Assembly (NCBI GenBank): GCA_964599695.1
Contig: CAZRGP010000001.1
Location: 1-64,000 of the forward strand
Origin: RUG11783 sp964599695
GTDB lineage: Bacteria; Bacillota; Clostridia; Oscillospirales; Ruminococcaceae
DNA: 64,000 nucleotides
Direction of reading: 5' to 3'
The position numbers and the translations under genes are program-made. Positions 1 through 7,952 of the stretch are shown one piece after another. Position 1 is the stretch's first letter, and the number at the start of each line of letters is the position of its first letter. The notes beneath the pieces were generated by a model, which saw nothing but the letters and a program-made list of their open reading frames with translations, made no database searches and was not told where the DNA came from.

Positions 1-12
1 CATTTTTTATTC

Positions 13-88
13 ACCCCTGGTAGAACCAGGGGTTTATTCTAGCTAAAAGCGCCAAAGATACAGGGGTCCGCACGAATGTGCGGACCCC
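13..88. terminator. Two tandem hairpins at the window edge
   Basis: Two perfect stem-loops stand side by side. The first pairs ACCCCTGG (13-20) with CCAGGGGT (26-33). The second pairs GGGGTCCGCAC (63-73) with GTGCGGACCCC (78-88), followed after a few bases by a T-run (95-100) on the + strand. They lie just beyond the stop of the leftward EamA gene and could also end a rightward gene outside the window. A bidirectional terminator is inferred. Confidence 0.6.
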
Positions 89-111
89 AGACATTTTTTC
101 GTCTAAGAAAT

Positions 112-981
112 TCAGTTTTTGCTTCCAAGCTCATTCCACAGTGAGAAGCCGAGAATAAGCAGCGCCCCGATCCCCTGAAGCGGGGTCAGCCTCTCTTCCA
201 GGAAGGCAACCGAGATGAATACAGCAACCAGCGGATCCAGATATCCGAGGACGGCCGCCTGCTGTCCGGGCAGATCCTTGAGCGAGCTGAAGTACAGACA
301 ATACGTTATACCGGTATGGAACAGTCCGACGGCCAGAAGAAGGATCCACCCTTTCATGTCGAGACTTCCCAGATGAAAACCGTCCGTCAGCGCGACATAG
401 GGAAGCACGGCGGCGACAGCAGCTATGAACTGAAGGAACGTCCTCTGGATCCCCTCCACCGAGCGGATAAACTTGTTGAGTAGGATAACGGTAGCATAAA
501 GGCAGGCCGCTCCCAGTCCGAACAGGATACCGATCCAGTCCGATCCGCCCTTTCCTCCCTGGATCTCGGTGATCAGTATGAGACCTATGGTGGAACCGAT
601 AAAGCACAGGATCTGCTTCTTCGTCAGTTTTTCGTGAAAGATGATCGGCGACGCGATGGTCACGATGACCGGCGCGAAATAATAACTCAGGGTAGCTATG
701 GATACCGAAGTATATTTGTAGGCCTGAAACAGAAAGACCCAGTTGAAGCCCATGGCCATACCAGAGAGGATCAGCAAAGCGATATCCTTCCTGGCGCTGC
801 GGAACGGTATCTTCGTACGAGTGATCAGCAGATACGATCCGATCAGACAGGAAGCAAGGACCGCACGGTACAATGCCACTTCTCCCGAAGTGACACCGAT
901 CCCCCGTACAAAGGGCGCCAGTGTTCCGAACACAAGCATAGAGAGGATATATTCTGTTTTTGGGGTAAAGATCCGTTTCAT
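112..981 (-). CDS. EamA/DMT-family membrane transporter
   Basis: A 289-residue, very hydrophobic protein with about ten membrane segments arranged as two five-helix EamA repeats, the usual form of drug/metabolite exporters of the RhaT/YdcZ type. The typical motifs of the repeats are recognisable (ALYRAVLAS near the start, LSYYFAPVIV in the first repeat, LGYLDPLVAVFIS near the end). The ATG at 981 is chosen because it directly precedes the first membrane-proximal MKRIFTPK segment; the open frame extends upstream through the promoter, which cannot be translated. It is transcribed alone from the promoter at 1028-1056. The substrate cannot be told from the sequence. Confidence 0.85.
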   Translation of the reverse strand: MKRIFTPKTEYILSMLVFGTLAPFVRGIGVTSGEVALYRAVLASCLIGSYLLITRTKIPFRSARKDIALLILSGMAMGFNWVFLFQAYKYTSVSIATLSYYFAPVIVTIASPIIFHEKLTKKQILCFIGSTIGLILITEIQGGKGGSDWIGILFGLGAACLYATVILLNKFIRSVEGIQRTFLQFIAAVAAVLPYVALTDGFHLGSLDMKGWILLLAVGLFHTGITYCLYFSSLKDLPGQQAAVLGYLDPLVAVFISVAFLEERLTPLQGIGALLILGFSLWNELGSKN

Positions 982-1027
982 AGTGCACCAGATAATTGCT
1001 CTTTGTCCATTTAAAGCGTTAACAGGG

Positions 1028-1056
1028 ATTATATCCGATGATACTGTTTTTTGCAA
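1028..1056 (-). promoter_or_regulatory. Sigma-A type promoter of the EamA gene
   Basis: Reading the minus strand, TTGCAA (1056-1051) is followed by exactly 17 bases and TATAAT (1033-1028). This places transcription start near 1021, about 40 bases before the ATG at 981. The promoter lies inside the upstream extension of the open frame, which supports the shorter protein. Confidence 0.7.
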
Positions 1057-1291
1057 CTGCTTTAACGGCAAAATGTCAGGGATTCCAATTATCACAATAT
1101 GATGTGATATTGATCGCATCCGGGAGTTGATTCTATGCGAGGTTTAAACAACCCAAATTTTGGTTTTGCACATGCAAAAGGCTGGAAAGAAAGTGGGAAT
1201 TGTCCCGCTTTTTTCTTTCCAGCCCATTCTGTTTTTTACGTTGCACCAGACTTCGTTTTCAGGCATATTCACACTTCTTCCGCAACCAAAA

Positions 1292-1318
1292 GAGCGGGTG
1301 CCATCCGGGCACCCGCTC
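1292..1318 (-). terminator. Intrinsic terminator of the pgk-tpiA-deoD operon
   Basis: GAGCGGGTGC (1292-1301) pairs with GCACCCGCTC (1309-1318). On the minus strand the stem is followed by TTTTGGTTG. It stands just after the stop of the last leftward gene of the run (1341). Confidence 0.75.
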
Positions 1319-1340
1319 GTCACATGATCGGATTCTGTTA

Positions 1341-1739
1341 TCAGAGGCCGAGATCGCTGTCGTCCAGCTCTTTGAGAAGATCGTCGATATCCTTGGTGAT
1401 ATCTTCCTTTGTCTCTTCCGCTTCCGCCTTGACACCTTCCACGATGTCTTCCGCCTTCTCTTCGAGTTCTTCGGCCTGCTCGGTCAGTTCCTCGAATTTG
1501 CCTTTCGCGGCGTTTACGAATTCATTGGTCTTCTCGGTAACTGCGTCCGCAGCTGTCTTCAGGTCTTCCTTTACGGTGTCAACGATGGGCTTCTCCGGAG
1601 CTTCAAACTTCACGCTGAACTCACGGGAACCGTTCTCGTCCACTTTATTGGTGACCTTCAGGATCCCTTTTTTCTCAAGATAGTAGGCAGCTCCCGCAGC
1701 TGCTGCAGCGAGGGTCGCCAGGTTCAATAACTTTGCCAT
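1341..1739 (-). CDS. Small membrane-anchored acidic coiled-coil protein
   Basis: A 132-residue protein of unknown function. An N-terminal Ala-rich hydrophobic stretch (about residues 3-20) could be a membrane anchor or a surface-associating helix. From about residue 50 the sequence is a highly charged, Glu/Lys/Ala-rich amphipathic helix resembling YtxH-like or apolipoprotein-like stress proteins in composition only. The ATG at 1739 is chosen because GAAAGGAAA lies at ideal spacing; an upstream in-frame start would overlap deoD. It is last in the pgk-tpiA-deoD run, 13 bases after the deoD stop, and is closed by a terminator. It may simply be co-transcribed; no metabolic link is visible. Confidence 0.65.
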   Translation of the reverse strand: MAKLLNLATLAAAAAGAAYYLEKKGILKVTNKVDENGSREFSVKFEAPEKPIVDTVKEDLKTAADAVTEKTNEFVNAAKGKFEELTEQAEELEEKAEDIVEGVKAEAEETKEDITKDIDDLLKELDDSDLGL

Positions 1740-1752
1740 GATCGTTTCCTTT

Positions 1753-2463
1753 CTAAGCTTCACAAAGTGTCTTCAATCCGATGAGGATCATATTGTCCAG
1801 TCCCTGCTCCCGCTCTTCACGGGTCAGGACCTGTTCTGTTACATAGGGGCCTCCTGCGATAGTCATCAGCATTAAGGCCTGCTTCTGATAATGTGCCGCC
1901 ACCGTGTACAGTGCCGCCCCTTCCATCTCACTCGCGATGATACCGTACTCCGCCCATAGATCCGGGTGGAAGAACCGCTCATCCCTGTACAGCAGGTCAT
2001 TGCAGATGGTATTTCCCACATGTACCGGGATACCCATCTCTACCGCCTTGTCATAGGCTTTACGAAGAAGGAAGAAGTCCGCGCACGGAGCATAGCTGCC
2101 CTGGAACCAGTGGTCGTTGAGGGAACTGGTTGTGCTTGTGGCCTGGGAAAGGACGATGTCGTTCACCTTCATCCCTTTCTTCAGTCCGCCTGCCGTCCCG
2201 ATACGGATCAGTTTCTCACAGCCGTATTCGGTGCATAGTTCCGTCGCAAAAATGTGTACGGCAGGGATCCCCATTCCGGTCCCCATGACCGACACCTCTT
2301 CGCCGTTCCACTTTCCAGTGTAGCACAGCGCTCCTCTCACCTCATTCACGAGTTTTGGTGAGTCAAAGAATTTTTCCGCAATGTATTTCGCTCTCAGCGG
2401 ATCGCCGGGAAGGAGGATCCTTCCGGCGATCTCACCCGGTTTCGCCTCAATATGCATGCTCAT
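1753..2463 (-). CDS. deoD: Purine-nucleoside phosphorylase, hexameric DeoD type
   Basis: Phosphorolysis of purine (deoxy)nucleosides to free base and (deoxy)ribose-1-phosphate in salvage. At 236 residues it matches the usual DeoD length. Family hallmarks are visible: MHIEAKPGEIA and ILLPGDPLRAKYIAE at the N-terminus (phosphate-binding GDPLR), MGTGMGIPA (about residues 60-68), the IRIGTAGG loop, and SEMEGAALY (about 178-186) that contacts the ribose. The ATG at 2463 has GGAGGG seven bases upstream, better than the ATG at 2457. It follows tpiA by 37 bases in the same operon, so salvage and lower glycolysis appear to be co-expressed. Confidence 0.95.
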   Translation of the reverse strand: MSMHIEAKPGEIAGRILLPGDPLRAKYIAEKFFDSPKLVNEVRGALCYTGKWNGEEVSVMGTGMGIPAVHIFATELCTEYGCEKLIRIGTAGGLKKGMKVNDIVLSQATSTTSSLNDHWFQGSYAPCADFFLLRKAYDKAVEMGIPVHVGNTICNDLLYRDERFFHPDLWAEYGIIASEMEGAALYTVAAHYQKQALMLMTIAGGPYVTEQVLTREEREQGLDNMILIGLKTLCEA

Positions 2464-2500
2464 CGGTCAACCCTCCGGAACATACCACATGTGTACCCGC

Positions 2501-3268
2501 TTATTTGGAAGCTGCCTCTACGATGACTGCGAAATCATTGGGCTTCAGGGAAGCTCCGCCGATCAGTCCGCCGTCGATATCTTCCATGGAGAGGAGATCA
2601 GCAGCGTTGCCCGCGTTCATGGATCCGCCGTACTGAATGGTGAGAGCCTGAGCGACTTCTTCACAGTACAGTTTCGCTACGACGCTGCGGATGAATCCGC
2701 AAACTTCTGCAGCCTGCTCCTTGGTAGCGGTCTTGCCGGTGCCGATAGCCCAGATGGGCTCATAGGCGATAACGACGTTCTTGAGGTCCTCTGCTGTCAT
2801 GCCGCACAGAGCAGCTTCGACCTGTCCGCCGACGAAGGTCTCGGTGACGCCTTCTTCTCTCTGCTGGAGGCTCTCGCCAACGCAGATGATGGTCTTGAGA
2901 CCGGCAGCCAGAGCGGCGCGTGCGCGCTTATTGACTGTCTCATCGGTCTCTGCGAAATACTGACGGCGCTCGGAGTGTCCGAGAATGACATACTCCACAC
3001 CGGCTTCAGTCAGCATGCGGGGAGAGATCTCGCCCGTGAATGCGCCGTGATCTTCAAAGTGGCAGTTCTGAGCCGCTACATGGACATTGGATCCCTTGGT
3101 CAGCTCGGTGGCCACTGCGATGTCGGTGAAAGGCACACCGATGATGACGGTGCAGCCTGCGTCCTTTACGAGGGGAAGAAGATTGCAGATGAGCTCTTTC
3201 GCTTCACTTGCGGTCTTGTTCATCTTCCAGTTTCCGGCGATGATCGCCGCGCGTTTCTCTTTATTCAT
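2501..3268 (-). CDS. tpiA: Triosephosphate isomerase
   Basis: Interconverts dihydroxyacetone phosphate and glyceraldehyde-3-phosphate. The 255-residue protein has the full TIM-barrel signature: AGNWKMNK at the N-terminus (catalytic Asn and Lys), the catalytic His in GHSERRQ, the catalytic Glu in AYEPIWAIGTG with flexible loop 6, and YGGSMN plus DGGLIGGASL near the C-terminus for phosphate binding. The ATG at 3268 is preceded by AGGAG; the frame is open five codons further but without a better site. It is 15 bases downstream of pgk, the common clostridial order. Confidence 0.97.
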   Translation of the reverse strand: MNKEKRAAIIAGNWKMNKTASEAKELICNLLPLVKDAGCTVIIGVPFTDIAVATELTKGSNVHVAAQNCHFEDHGAFTGEISPRMLTEAGVEYVILGHSERRQYFAETDETVNKRARAALAAGLKTIICVGESLQQREEGVTETFVGGQVEAALCGMTAEDLKNVVIAYEPIWAIGTGKTATKEQAAEVCGFIRSVVAKLYCEEVAQALTIQYGGSMNAGNAADLLSMEDIDGGLIGGASLKPNDFAVIVEAASK

Positions 3269-3283
3269 CTTAACTCTCCTCAA

Positions 3284-4498
3284 TCAGTCTTTGTCGGTCA
3301 TAGCGGTGATGCCGGGCAGCTCTTTGCCTTCGAGGAACTCGAGGGATGCGCCGCCGCCGGTGCTGATGTGGGTGATGCGGTCCGCAAATCCGAGGGAGTT
3401 GACCGCTGCTGCGGAGTCGCCGCCGCCGATGATGGAGGTGCAGTCTGCTTCAGCAAGTGCTCTTGCGACAGCCTTTGTGCCTTCTGCAAGCTGAGGATTC
3501 TCGAACACGCCCATAGGTCCGTTCCATACGACGGTCTTCGCGTTCTTGATCGCGTCTGCGAACAGTTCGCGGGTCTTGGGGCCGATATCCATGCCCATCT
3601 TGTCTGCCGGGATCTTGTCGGAATCATAGACTTCGGTCTCAACGACTGCGTCGATGGGTTCCGGGAATGCCTTGGTAACAACGGTGTCGACAGGGAGAAG
3701 CAGCTTCACGCCGTTCTCTTCCGCGCGTGCCAGCATCTCTTTACAGTAATCGACTTTGGATTCATCCAGAAGGGATGTTCCGATCTCATAGCCCTTTGCC
3801 TTCAGGAAGGTGTATGCCATGCCGCCGCCGATGATGAGAGTGTCTGCCTTGTTGAGCAGGTTCTCGATAACGGCCAGCTTGTCAGCGACCTTTGCGCCGC
3901 CGAGGATGCAGACGAACGGACGGACCGGATTCTCAACTGCGTTTCCGAGGAACTCGACCTCTTTGGCCATCAGATAGCCGTTGGCAGATTCCTTGACGAA
4001 CTTTGTTACGCCGACGGTGGAGCAGTGTGCGCGGTGCGCGGTGCCGAACGCGTCGTTTACGAACAGATCTGCGAGGGAGCCGAGCTCTTCGGAGAAGGTC
4101 TCCACGTTCTTCTCTTCCTCTGCGCGGTAACGTGTATTCTGGAGAAGGACGACATCGCCGTCTTTCATGGCTTCAACTGCCGCCTTCGCGTTGGGTCCTA
4201 CGACCTCGTCATCTGCTGCGAAGCAGACATCTTTTCCGAGCAGCTCGGAGAGGCGAACTGCGACCGGTGCCAGGGAGAGTTCAGGCTTTGCTGTGCCCTT
4301 CGGCTTGCCGAGGTGGGAGCAAAGGATGACGCGAGCGCCATTGTTGATCAGATACTGAATGGTGGGAAGAGCAGCACGGATACGGGTATCGTCCGTGATG
4401 ACGCCTTCCTTAAGCGGTACGTTAAAGTCGCAGCGGACAAGAACGCGTTTGCCACTGACAGCCAGATCTTCAACGGTCTTCTTGTTGAATTTTGCCAT
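3284..4498 (-). CDS. pgk: Phosphoglycerate kinase
   Basis: Transfers phosphate from 1,3-bisphosphoglycerate to ADP in glycolysis. The 404-residue length is normal. The family signature VLVRCDFNVPL lies at residues 19-29, SHLGKPKG at about 61-68, the AHRAHCSTVG substrate loop near 155, and the nucleotide-binding GGGDSAAAV and STGGGASLEFLEGK near the C-terminus. AAAGGAG precedes the ATG. It is the first gene of the operon and has its own promoter; gapA, its frequent partner, is not in the window. Confidence 0.97.
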   Translation of the reverse strand: MAKFNKKTVEDLAVSGKRVLVRCDFNVPLKEGVITDDTRIRAALPTIQYLINNGARVILCSHLGKPKGTAKPELSLAPVAVRLSELLGKDVCFAADDEVVGPNAKAAVEAMKDGDVVLLQNTRYRAEEEKNVETFSEELGSLADLFVNDAFGTAHRAHCSTVGVTKFVKESANGYLMAKEVEFLGNAVENPVRPFVCILGGAKVADKLAVIENLLNKADTLIIGGGMAYTFLKAKGYEIGTSLLDESKVDYCKEMLARAEENGVKLLLPVDTVVTKAFPEPIDAVVETEVYDSDKIPADKMGMDIGPKTRELFADAIKNAKTVVWNGPMGVFENPQLAEGTKAVARALAEADCTSIIGGGDSAAAVNSLGFADRITHISTGGGASLEFLEGKELPGITAMTDKD

Positions 4499-4581
4499 GT
4501 TTGAATACTCCTTTTATCATCAATTTTCTTCTGTCGATTGTATTGCGGTGTCCTTCGGGAAGCCCCCTTCACACCATTGTA

Positions 4582-4610
4582 ATTATAGTTTAAAGGGATA
4601 TGGTTCGCAA
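4582..4610 (-). promoter_or_regulatory. Promoter of the pgk operon
   Basis: On the minus strand TTGCGA (4610-4605), a 17-base spacer and TATAAT (4587-4582) form a good sigma-A promoter. Transcription would start near 4575, giving a leader of about 75 bases before pgk. Confidence 0.7.
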
Positions 4611-4663
4611 GGTGCTATTGCCTTCTCCCCTCGCTCCTTTTAAGAAAATGGCGCTGTACAAAC

Positions 4664-4698
4664 ATGCACCGTCCGCAGTTCCCGCGAACGGTGCATGT
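4664..4698 (-). terminator. Intrinsic terminator of the signalling operon
   Basis: CATGCACCGT (4664-4673) pairs perfectly with ACGGTGCATG (4689-4698), with extra pairing inside the loop. On the minus strand the stem is followed by TTTGT. It lies just after the stop of the leftward GGDEF-EAL gene at 4711. Confidence 0.65.
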
Positions 4699-4710
4699 AC
4701 GATTCGGGTG

Positions 4711-7700
4711 TCAGTAGATCTCGCATCCACTCTTTCCGCTGTCCTTCACGCGGTACAGAGCAGTATCTGCATCCTTAAAGATATCCCCCTGGGGATTCTC
4801 CCGGTCTGAGAAAGCAACGCCGACGCTGAGGGATACCGCCGGAAGATCGTCCTTCGGGTGAAGCAGGATGTCGTTCATCCGGTCGATCTTGTTCCGGACA
4901 AGCTGTCTGAGGGAACTGTTGACTCGGGTCATCACGACGGCGAACTCGTCACCGCCGATACGGCAGAGGATATCCACGGAACGGAAATTCCCTCTCAGCA
5001 CCTCAGCCACTCTCTTGAGCACCTTGTCTCCCACATCGTGACCGTAGGTGTCGTTGACCTCCTTGAAGTGATCCACGTCGATGAGGATCAGGGCGATGTG
5101 TTCGGTATCGGTGCTCTCCATCCACAGATCGTAGGCACCGCGGTTGAACAGCCCGGTAAGGGCGTCCTGAGACGCCTCCCTGCTGAGTTTTTCCTTTGCC
5201 TCCCGGTTTTCCTCGAGGATCCGGTTGTAGGTCCTCGCCACAAAACGGATCTCCTCCACGCCCTTCACCGGCGCCTCTTCCTGATTTTGCATCTTCTTCA
5301 CCATCTTCAGAAGAGGTGCGCGGATCATAACAGCGATGATGAGGATGATCCCCACTACGATGAAAAAGAACAGGACCGTGAGGACAGTCTGCAGGTTCAC
5401 CAGCGCGGAGAGCCGCACGGAAGACTGCTTCAGTTCCTCACTGGATGTGCGGATCAGAGATTCGGTGCAGGACTGCACGTTCTCACGGATCCGGTCTTTA
5501 TATTCCATATAATTGCTGTCAAAGACCAGAGTCTGAGCCAGTTCCTCACGTTCTTCAGGAGTCATCGCCTTCTCCTCCGGAGTGAGAACGATGGATGCGA
5601 TATCCTCCGGGATATCCTTCGCGCTGTATCTCCCGTTCTCAACGATCAGGCGCATGGCCTTGTCTTCCACAAGGACCAGCTCATTGGAGAGGTCAAGGGC
5701 GGTATTGAGACTTTCCAGAGCCTCTGAATCGCTCCCCGCAAGCAGTATTTCCAGATCCTCCACGGCTTTGTCCCGGCGCCTTGTGACCTGCACCTCTTCT
5801 TCAAAGTCCTTCAGATACTGAACATCCCCCGTGACGACAAAGCAACGCACCCGGTCGGTCAGATAGTCGGAACCGGCCGACATCTCGGATGCCGCAAACT
5901 GAGCACCGATGTAGCGGTCACTGGCCTGAGCCATCCTCTGGTATCCTCTTGCCACAGCGACATCGGCCAGCATAAGGGCCGCTGCCGCGATGAATGCCAG
6001 CACCGAGAACAGGATCGAGACCGCTCTCAGCCGTATGGAGGGCTTATCGATGTTTTCGCCGTCCGGAGCGTTTTCCGACATACCGTCTTCATTCTTTTGG
6101 GTGTCCGGATCCTTCTTTCCCCTCATGAGGTCGAGCTTGGTCTGTCTCAGTTTCTCATCCACCCTGGACTCTTCTTTTCCCGGTTTCTCCTGTTTTGCGG
6201 CGTAGTCCGCTTCCTTTCTCTGGAGGATGAACGCCTCAAACTCGTTAGCAGGAACCGGCTTCGAGAAGAAGTAGCCCTGTACGATGTCACATCCCAGGAT
6301 CTTCAGCGCCTGCATCTGGTCACCGGTCTCCACGCCTTCGGCAATGACCGGAACAGACAGATAGTCCGCGATCCCGATGATCACTTCCACCATATGGGTG
6401 TTGCCGCCCTCGGCAAATGCGTTGCGGATAAACTGCATATCCAGTTTCATCGCGTCAATGGGAAGTTTCGATACCATGTGAAGGGAGGAGTATCCCGTAC
6501 CGAAATCGTCCATTTCGATCTGGAATCCCATGTCCCTCAGTTTCTGAACGACCTTTATGATCTGCTCAGAATCCTGTGTATAGGCTGACTCGGTGACTTC
6601 AAGGAGGAAATCCTGTCCCGAAAGTCCGTAGGAATCCAGGATCTCCTGAAGGGTCTCGGGAAGGTCCGGATCGAAAAGATCGATCCGGGATACGTTGACC
6701 GAGATTGGGACCGAATATCCGAGCTGATCCTTCCACTCACGGATCTGCCTGGCAGTCTCTTTCCAGACAGCCTCGTCCATCTTCTGGATCAGGCCGTTTT
6801 CCTCAAACAGAGGGATGAACACGCCCGGACTGATCATCCCAAGCGTGGGATGGATCCATCTCACCAGAGCTTCTGCGCTGGCAAGGATCGGGGTATCCGG
6901 ACGGATATCGAACTTCGGCTGATAATATACTTTGAACTGATTCTCCGCGATCGCGGTGGGAAAATCCTCGATCAGCTGCTCCGCGTAGAGCTGCTGCTTG
7001 TGCAGCGTCTCATCGTAATACCCGATCACCCGTGTATAGGTTCCCTTGACGGTATCCGCAGCCATTTTGGCGCGGTCGAAGCGCTGCTCCACTTCCACGG
7101 ACCTATCGGCGTTCGGATACACCCCCATGCGGAAGCGCACGCGGTTCTCTCCCGAATCCTCTCCCACAAGGCCGGTGGCAACCTTCTCCATGATCTCTTC
7201 GTAGTCCTCTCTGTGAGGACCGTAGATCATAAAGGTGTCCGCCTCCCTGCGGCAAACGATTCCGCCCCCTTCGTGAACGAGGGACTGTACACGGTTCGCG
7301 ACCTGTTTCAGCACGACATCCCCGTATGCCTTTCCGTAGCGCTCGTTGAGCATCCGGAAGTGGTTGATGTCCATGATGACGGCATCGGTCTGAACCTCGG
7401 GATGATGCGTGTCATACTGCTGTGCGTAGCTGTAAAAGTATTCCTTGTTATACAGACCGGTGAGGGAATCCCGCTCGGTGTCATTGATGATGTCCCGGTC
7501 TTCAAAGAGTTCGATGGTCCTGCGCAGCCTCGCCTGAATGACGCCGATGGCAGGATAGGGCTTGGGGATGAAGTCGATGGCGCCCAGTTCCAGGCTCTCG
7601 ATCTCGGTCTCCCGCTCCGCTGTCGTCACGATGATCGGGATCCCGGAGAGCTTGTCGTCCGCCTTGACCTCCCTGAGGACATCCAGCCCCGTCTTCACGG

Positions 7701-7908
7701 GCATAAGGATATCCAGGAGCACCATGGACAGCGTATCCCGGTTCTCCCGCATCTTTTCCAGAGTCTCCGCCCCGTCGCAGGCGAAGAGGATGTCATAATC
7801 CCCCTTCAGCATCTCCCCCAGGATCTCCCGGTTGATCAGCTCGTCCTCCGCGATCAGGATCTGTCGCTTGCTTCCTGTTGAGCGAAATCTCTCGTTTCCC
7901 CTCAGCAT
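4711..7908 (-). CDS. REC-GGDEF-EAL-TM-sensor-TM-GGDEF c-di-GMP signalling protein
   Basis: A 1065-residue protein with an unusual order of parts. Residues about 15-130 are a receiver domain (acidic pair E21/D22, phospho-acceptor D66 in LLDILMP, K116). Residues about 145-300 are a GGDEF fold whose active loop is degenerate (READTF at 221-226 instead of GGDEF). Residues about 315-565 are an EAL phosphodiesterase with E346-A347-L348, DDFGTGYSS at 467-475 and E524 intact. Membrane helices at about 631-654 and 839-862 flank a roughly 185-residue outside segment. Residues about 905-1065 are a second GGDEF cyclase with intact GGDEF at 985-989. The protein could therefore both make and break c-di-GMP. 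It is last in an operon with two hybrid kinases, 44 bases after the second; phosphotransfer from them to D66 is inferred. Confidence 0.9.
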   Translation of the reverse strand: MLRGNERFRSTGSKRQILIAEDELINREILGEMLKGDYDILFACDGAETLEKMRENRDTLSMVLLDILMPVKTGLDVLREVKADDKLSGIPIIVTTAERETEIESLELGAIDFIPKPYPAIGVIQARLRRTIELFEDRDIINDTERDSLTGLYNKEYFYSYAQQYDTHHPEVQTDAVIMDINHFRMLNERYGKAYGDVVLKQVANRVQSLVHEGGGIVCRREADTFMIYGPHREDYEEIMEKVATGLVGEDSGENRVRFRMGVYPNADRSVEVEQRFDRAKMAADTVKGTYTRVIGYYDETLHKQQLYAEQLIEDFPTAIAENQFKVYYQPKFDIRPDTPILASAEALVRWIHPTLGMISPGVFIPLFEENGLIQKMDEAVWKETARQIREWKDQLGYSVPISVNVSRIDLFDPDLPETLQEILDSYGLSGQDFLLEVTESAYTQDSEQIIKVVQKLRDMGFQIEMDDFGTGYSSLHMVSKLPIDAMKLDMQFIRNAFAEGGNTHMVEVIIGIADYLSVPVIAEGVETGDQMQALKILGCDIVQGYFFSKPVPANEFEAFILQRKEADYAAKQEKPGKEESRVDEKLRQTKLDLMRGKKDPDTQKNEDGMSENAPDGENIDKPSIRLRAVSILFSVLAFIAAAALMLADVAVARGYQRMAQASDRYIGAQFAASEMSAGSDYLTDRVRCFVVTGDVQYLKDFEEEVQVTRRRDKAVEDLEILLAGSDSEALESLNTALDLSNELVLVEDKAMRLIVENGRYSAKDIPEDIASIVLTPEEKAMTPEEREELAQTLVFDSNYMEYKDRIRENVQSCTESLIRTSSEELKQSSVRLSALVNLQTVLTVLFFFIVVGIILIIAVMIRAPLLKMVKKMQNQEEAPVKGVEEIRFVARTYNRILEENREAKEKLSREASQDALTGLFNRGAYDLWMESTDTEHIALILIDVDHFKEVNDTYGHDVGDKVLKRVAEVLRGNFRSVDILCRIGGDEFAVVMTRVNSSLRQLVRNKIDRMNDILLHPKDDLPAVSLSVGVAFSDRENPQGDIFKDADTALYRVKDSGKSGCEIY

Positions 7909-7952
7909 CTGCTCTTTCCTCTCTGTGTGCCGGGTCTGTAAGGCCCGTTTGT

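Larger units (their letters stand above)
982..1340. other. Intergenic region with promoter and two hairpins
   Basis: This 359-base gap holds the EamA promoter (1028-1056), a long hairpin (1180-1224: GGCTGGAAAGAAA paired with TTTCTTTCCAGCC around an inner GTGGGA/TCCCGC stem) and the terminator at 1292-1318. I see no credible gene in it. Confidence 0.6.

Noticed and set aside
2381..4504. Long open frame of over 700 codons on the + strand across tpiA and pgk
   Set aside because: It is antisense to two clearly conserved glycolytic genes and arises from their GC-biased codon use; it has no family resemblance or ribosome binding site.
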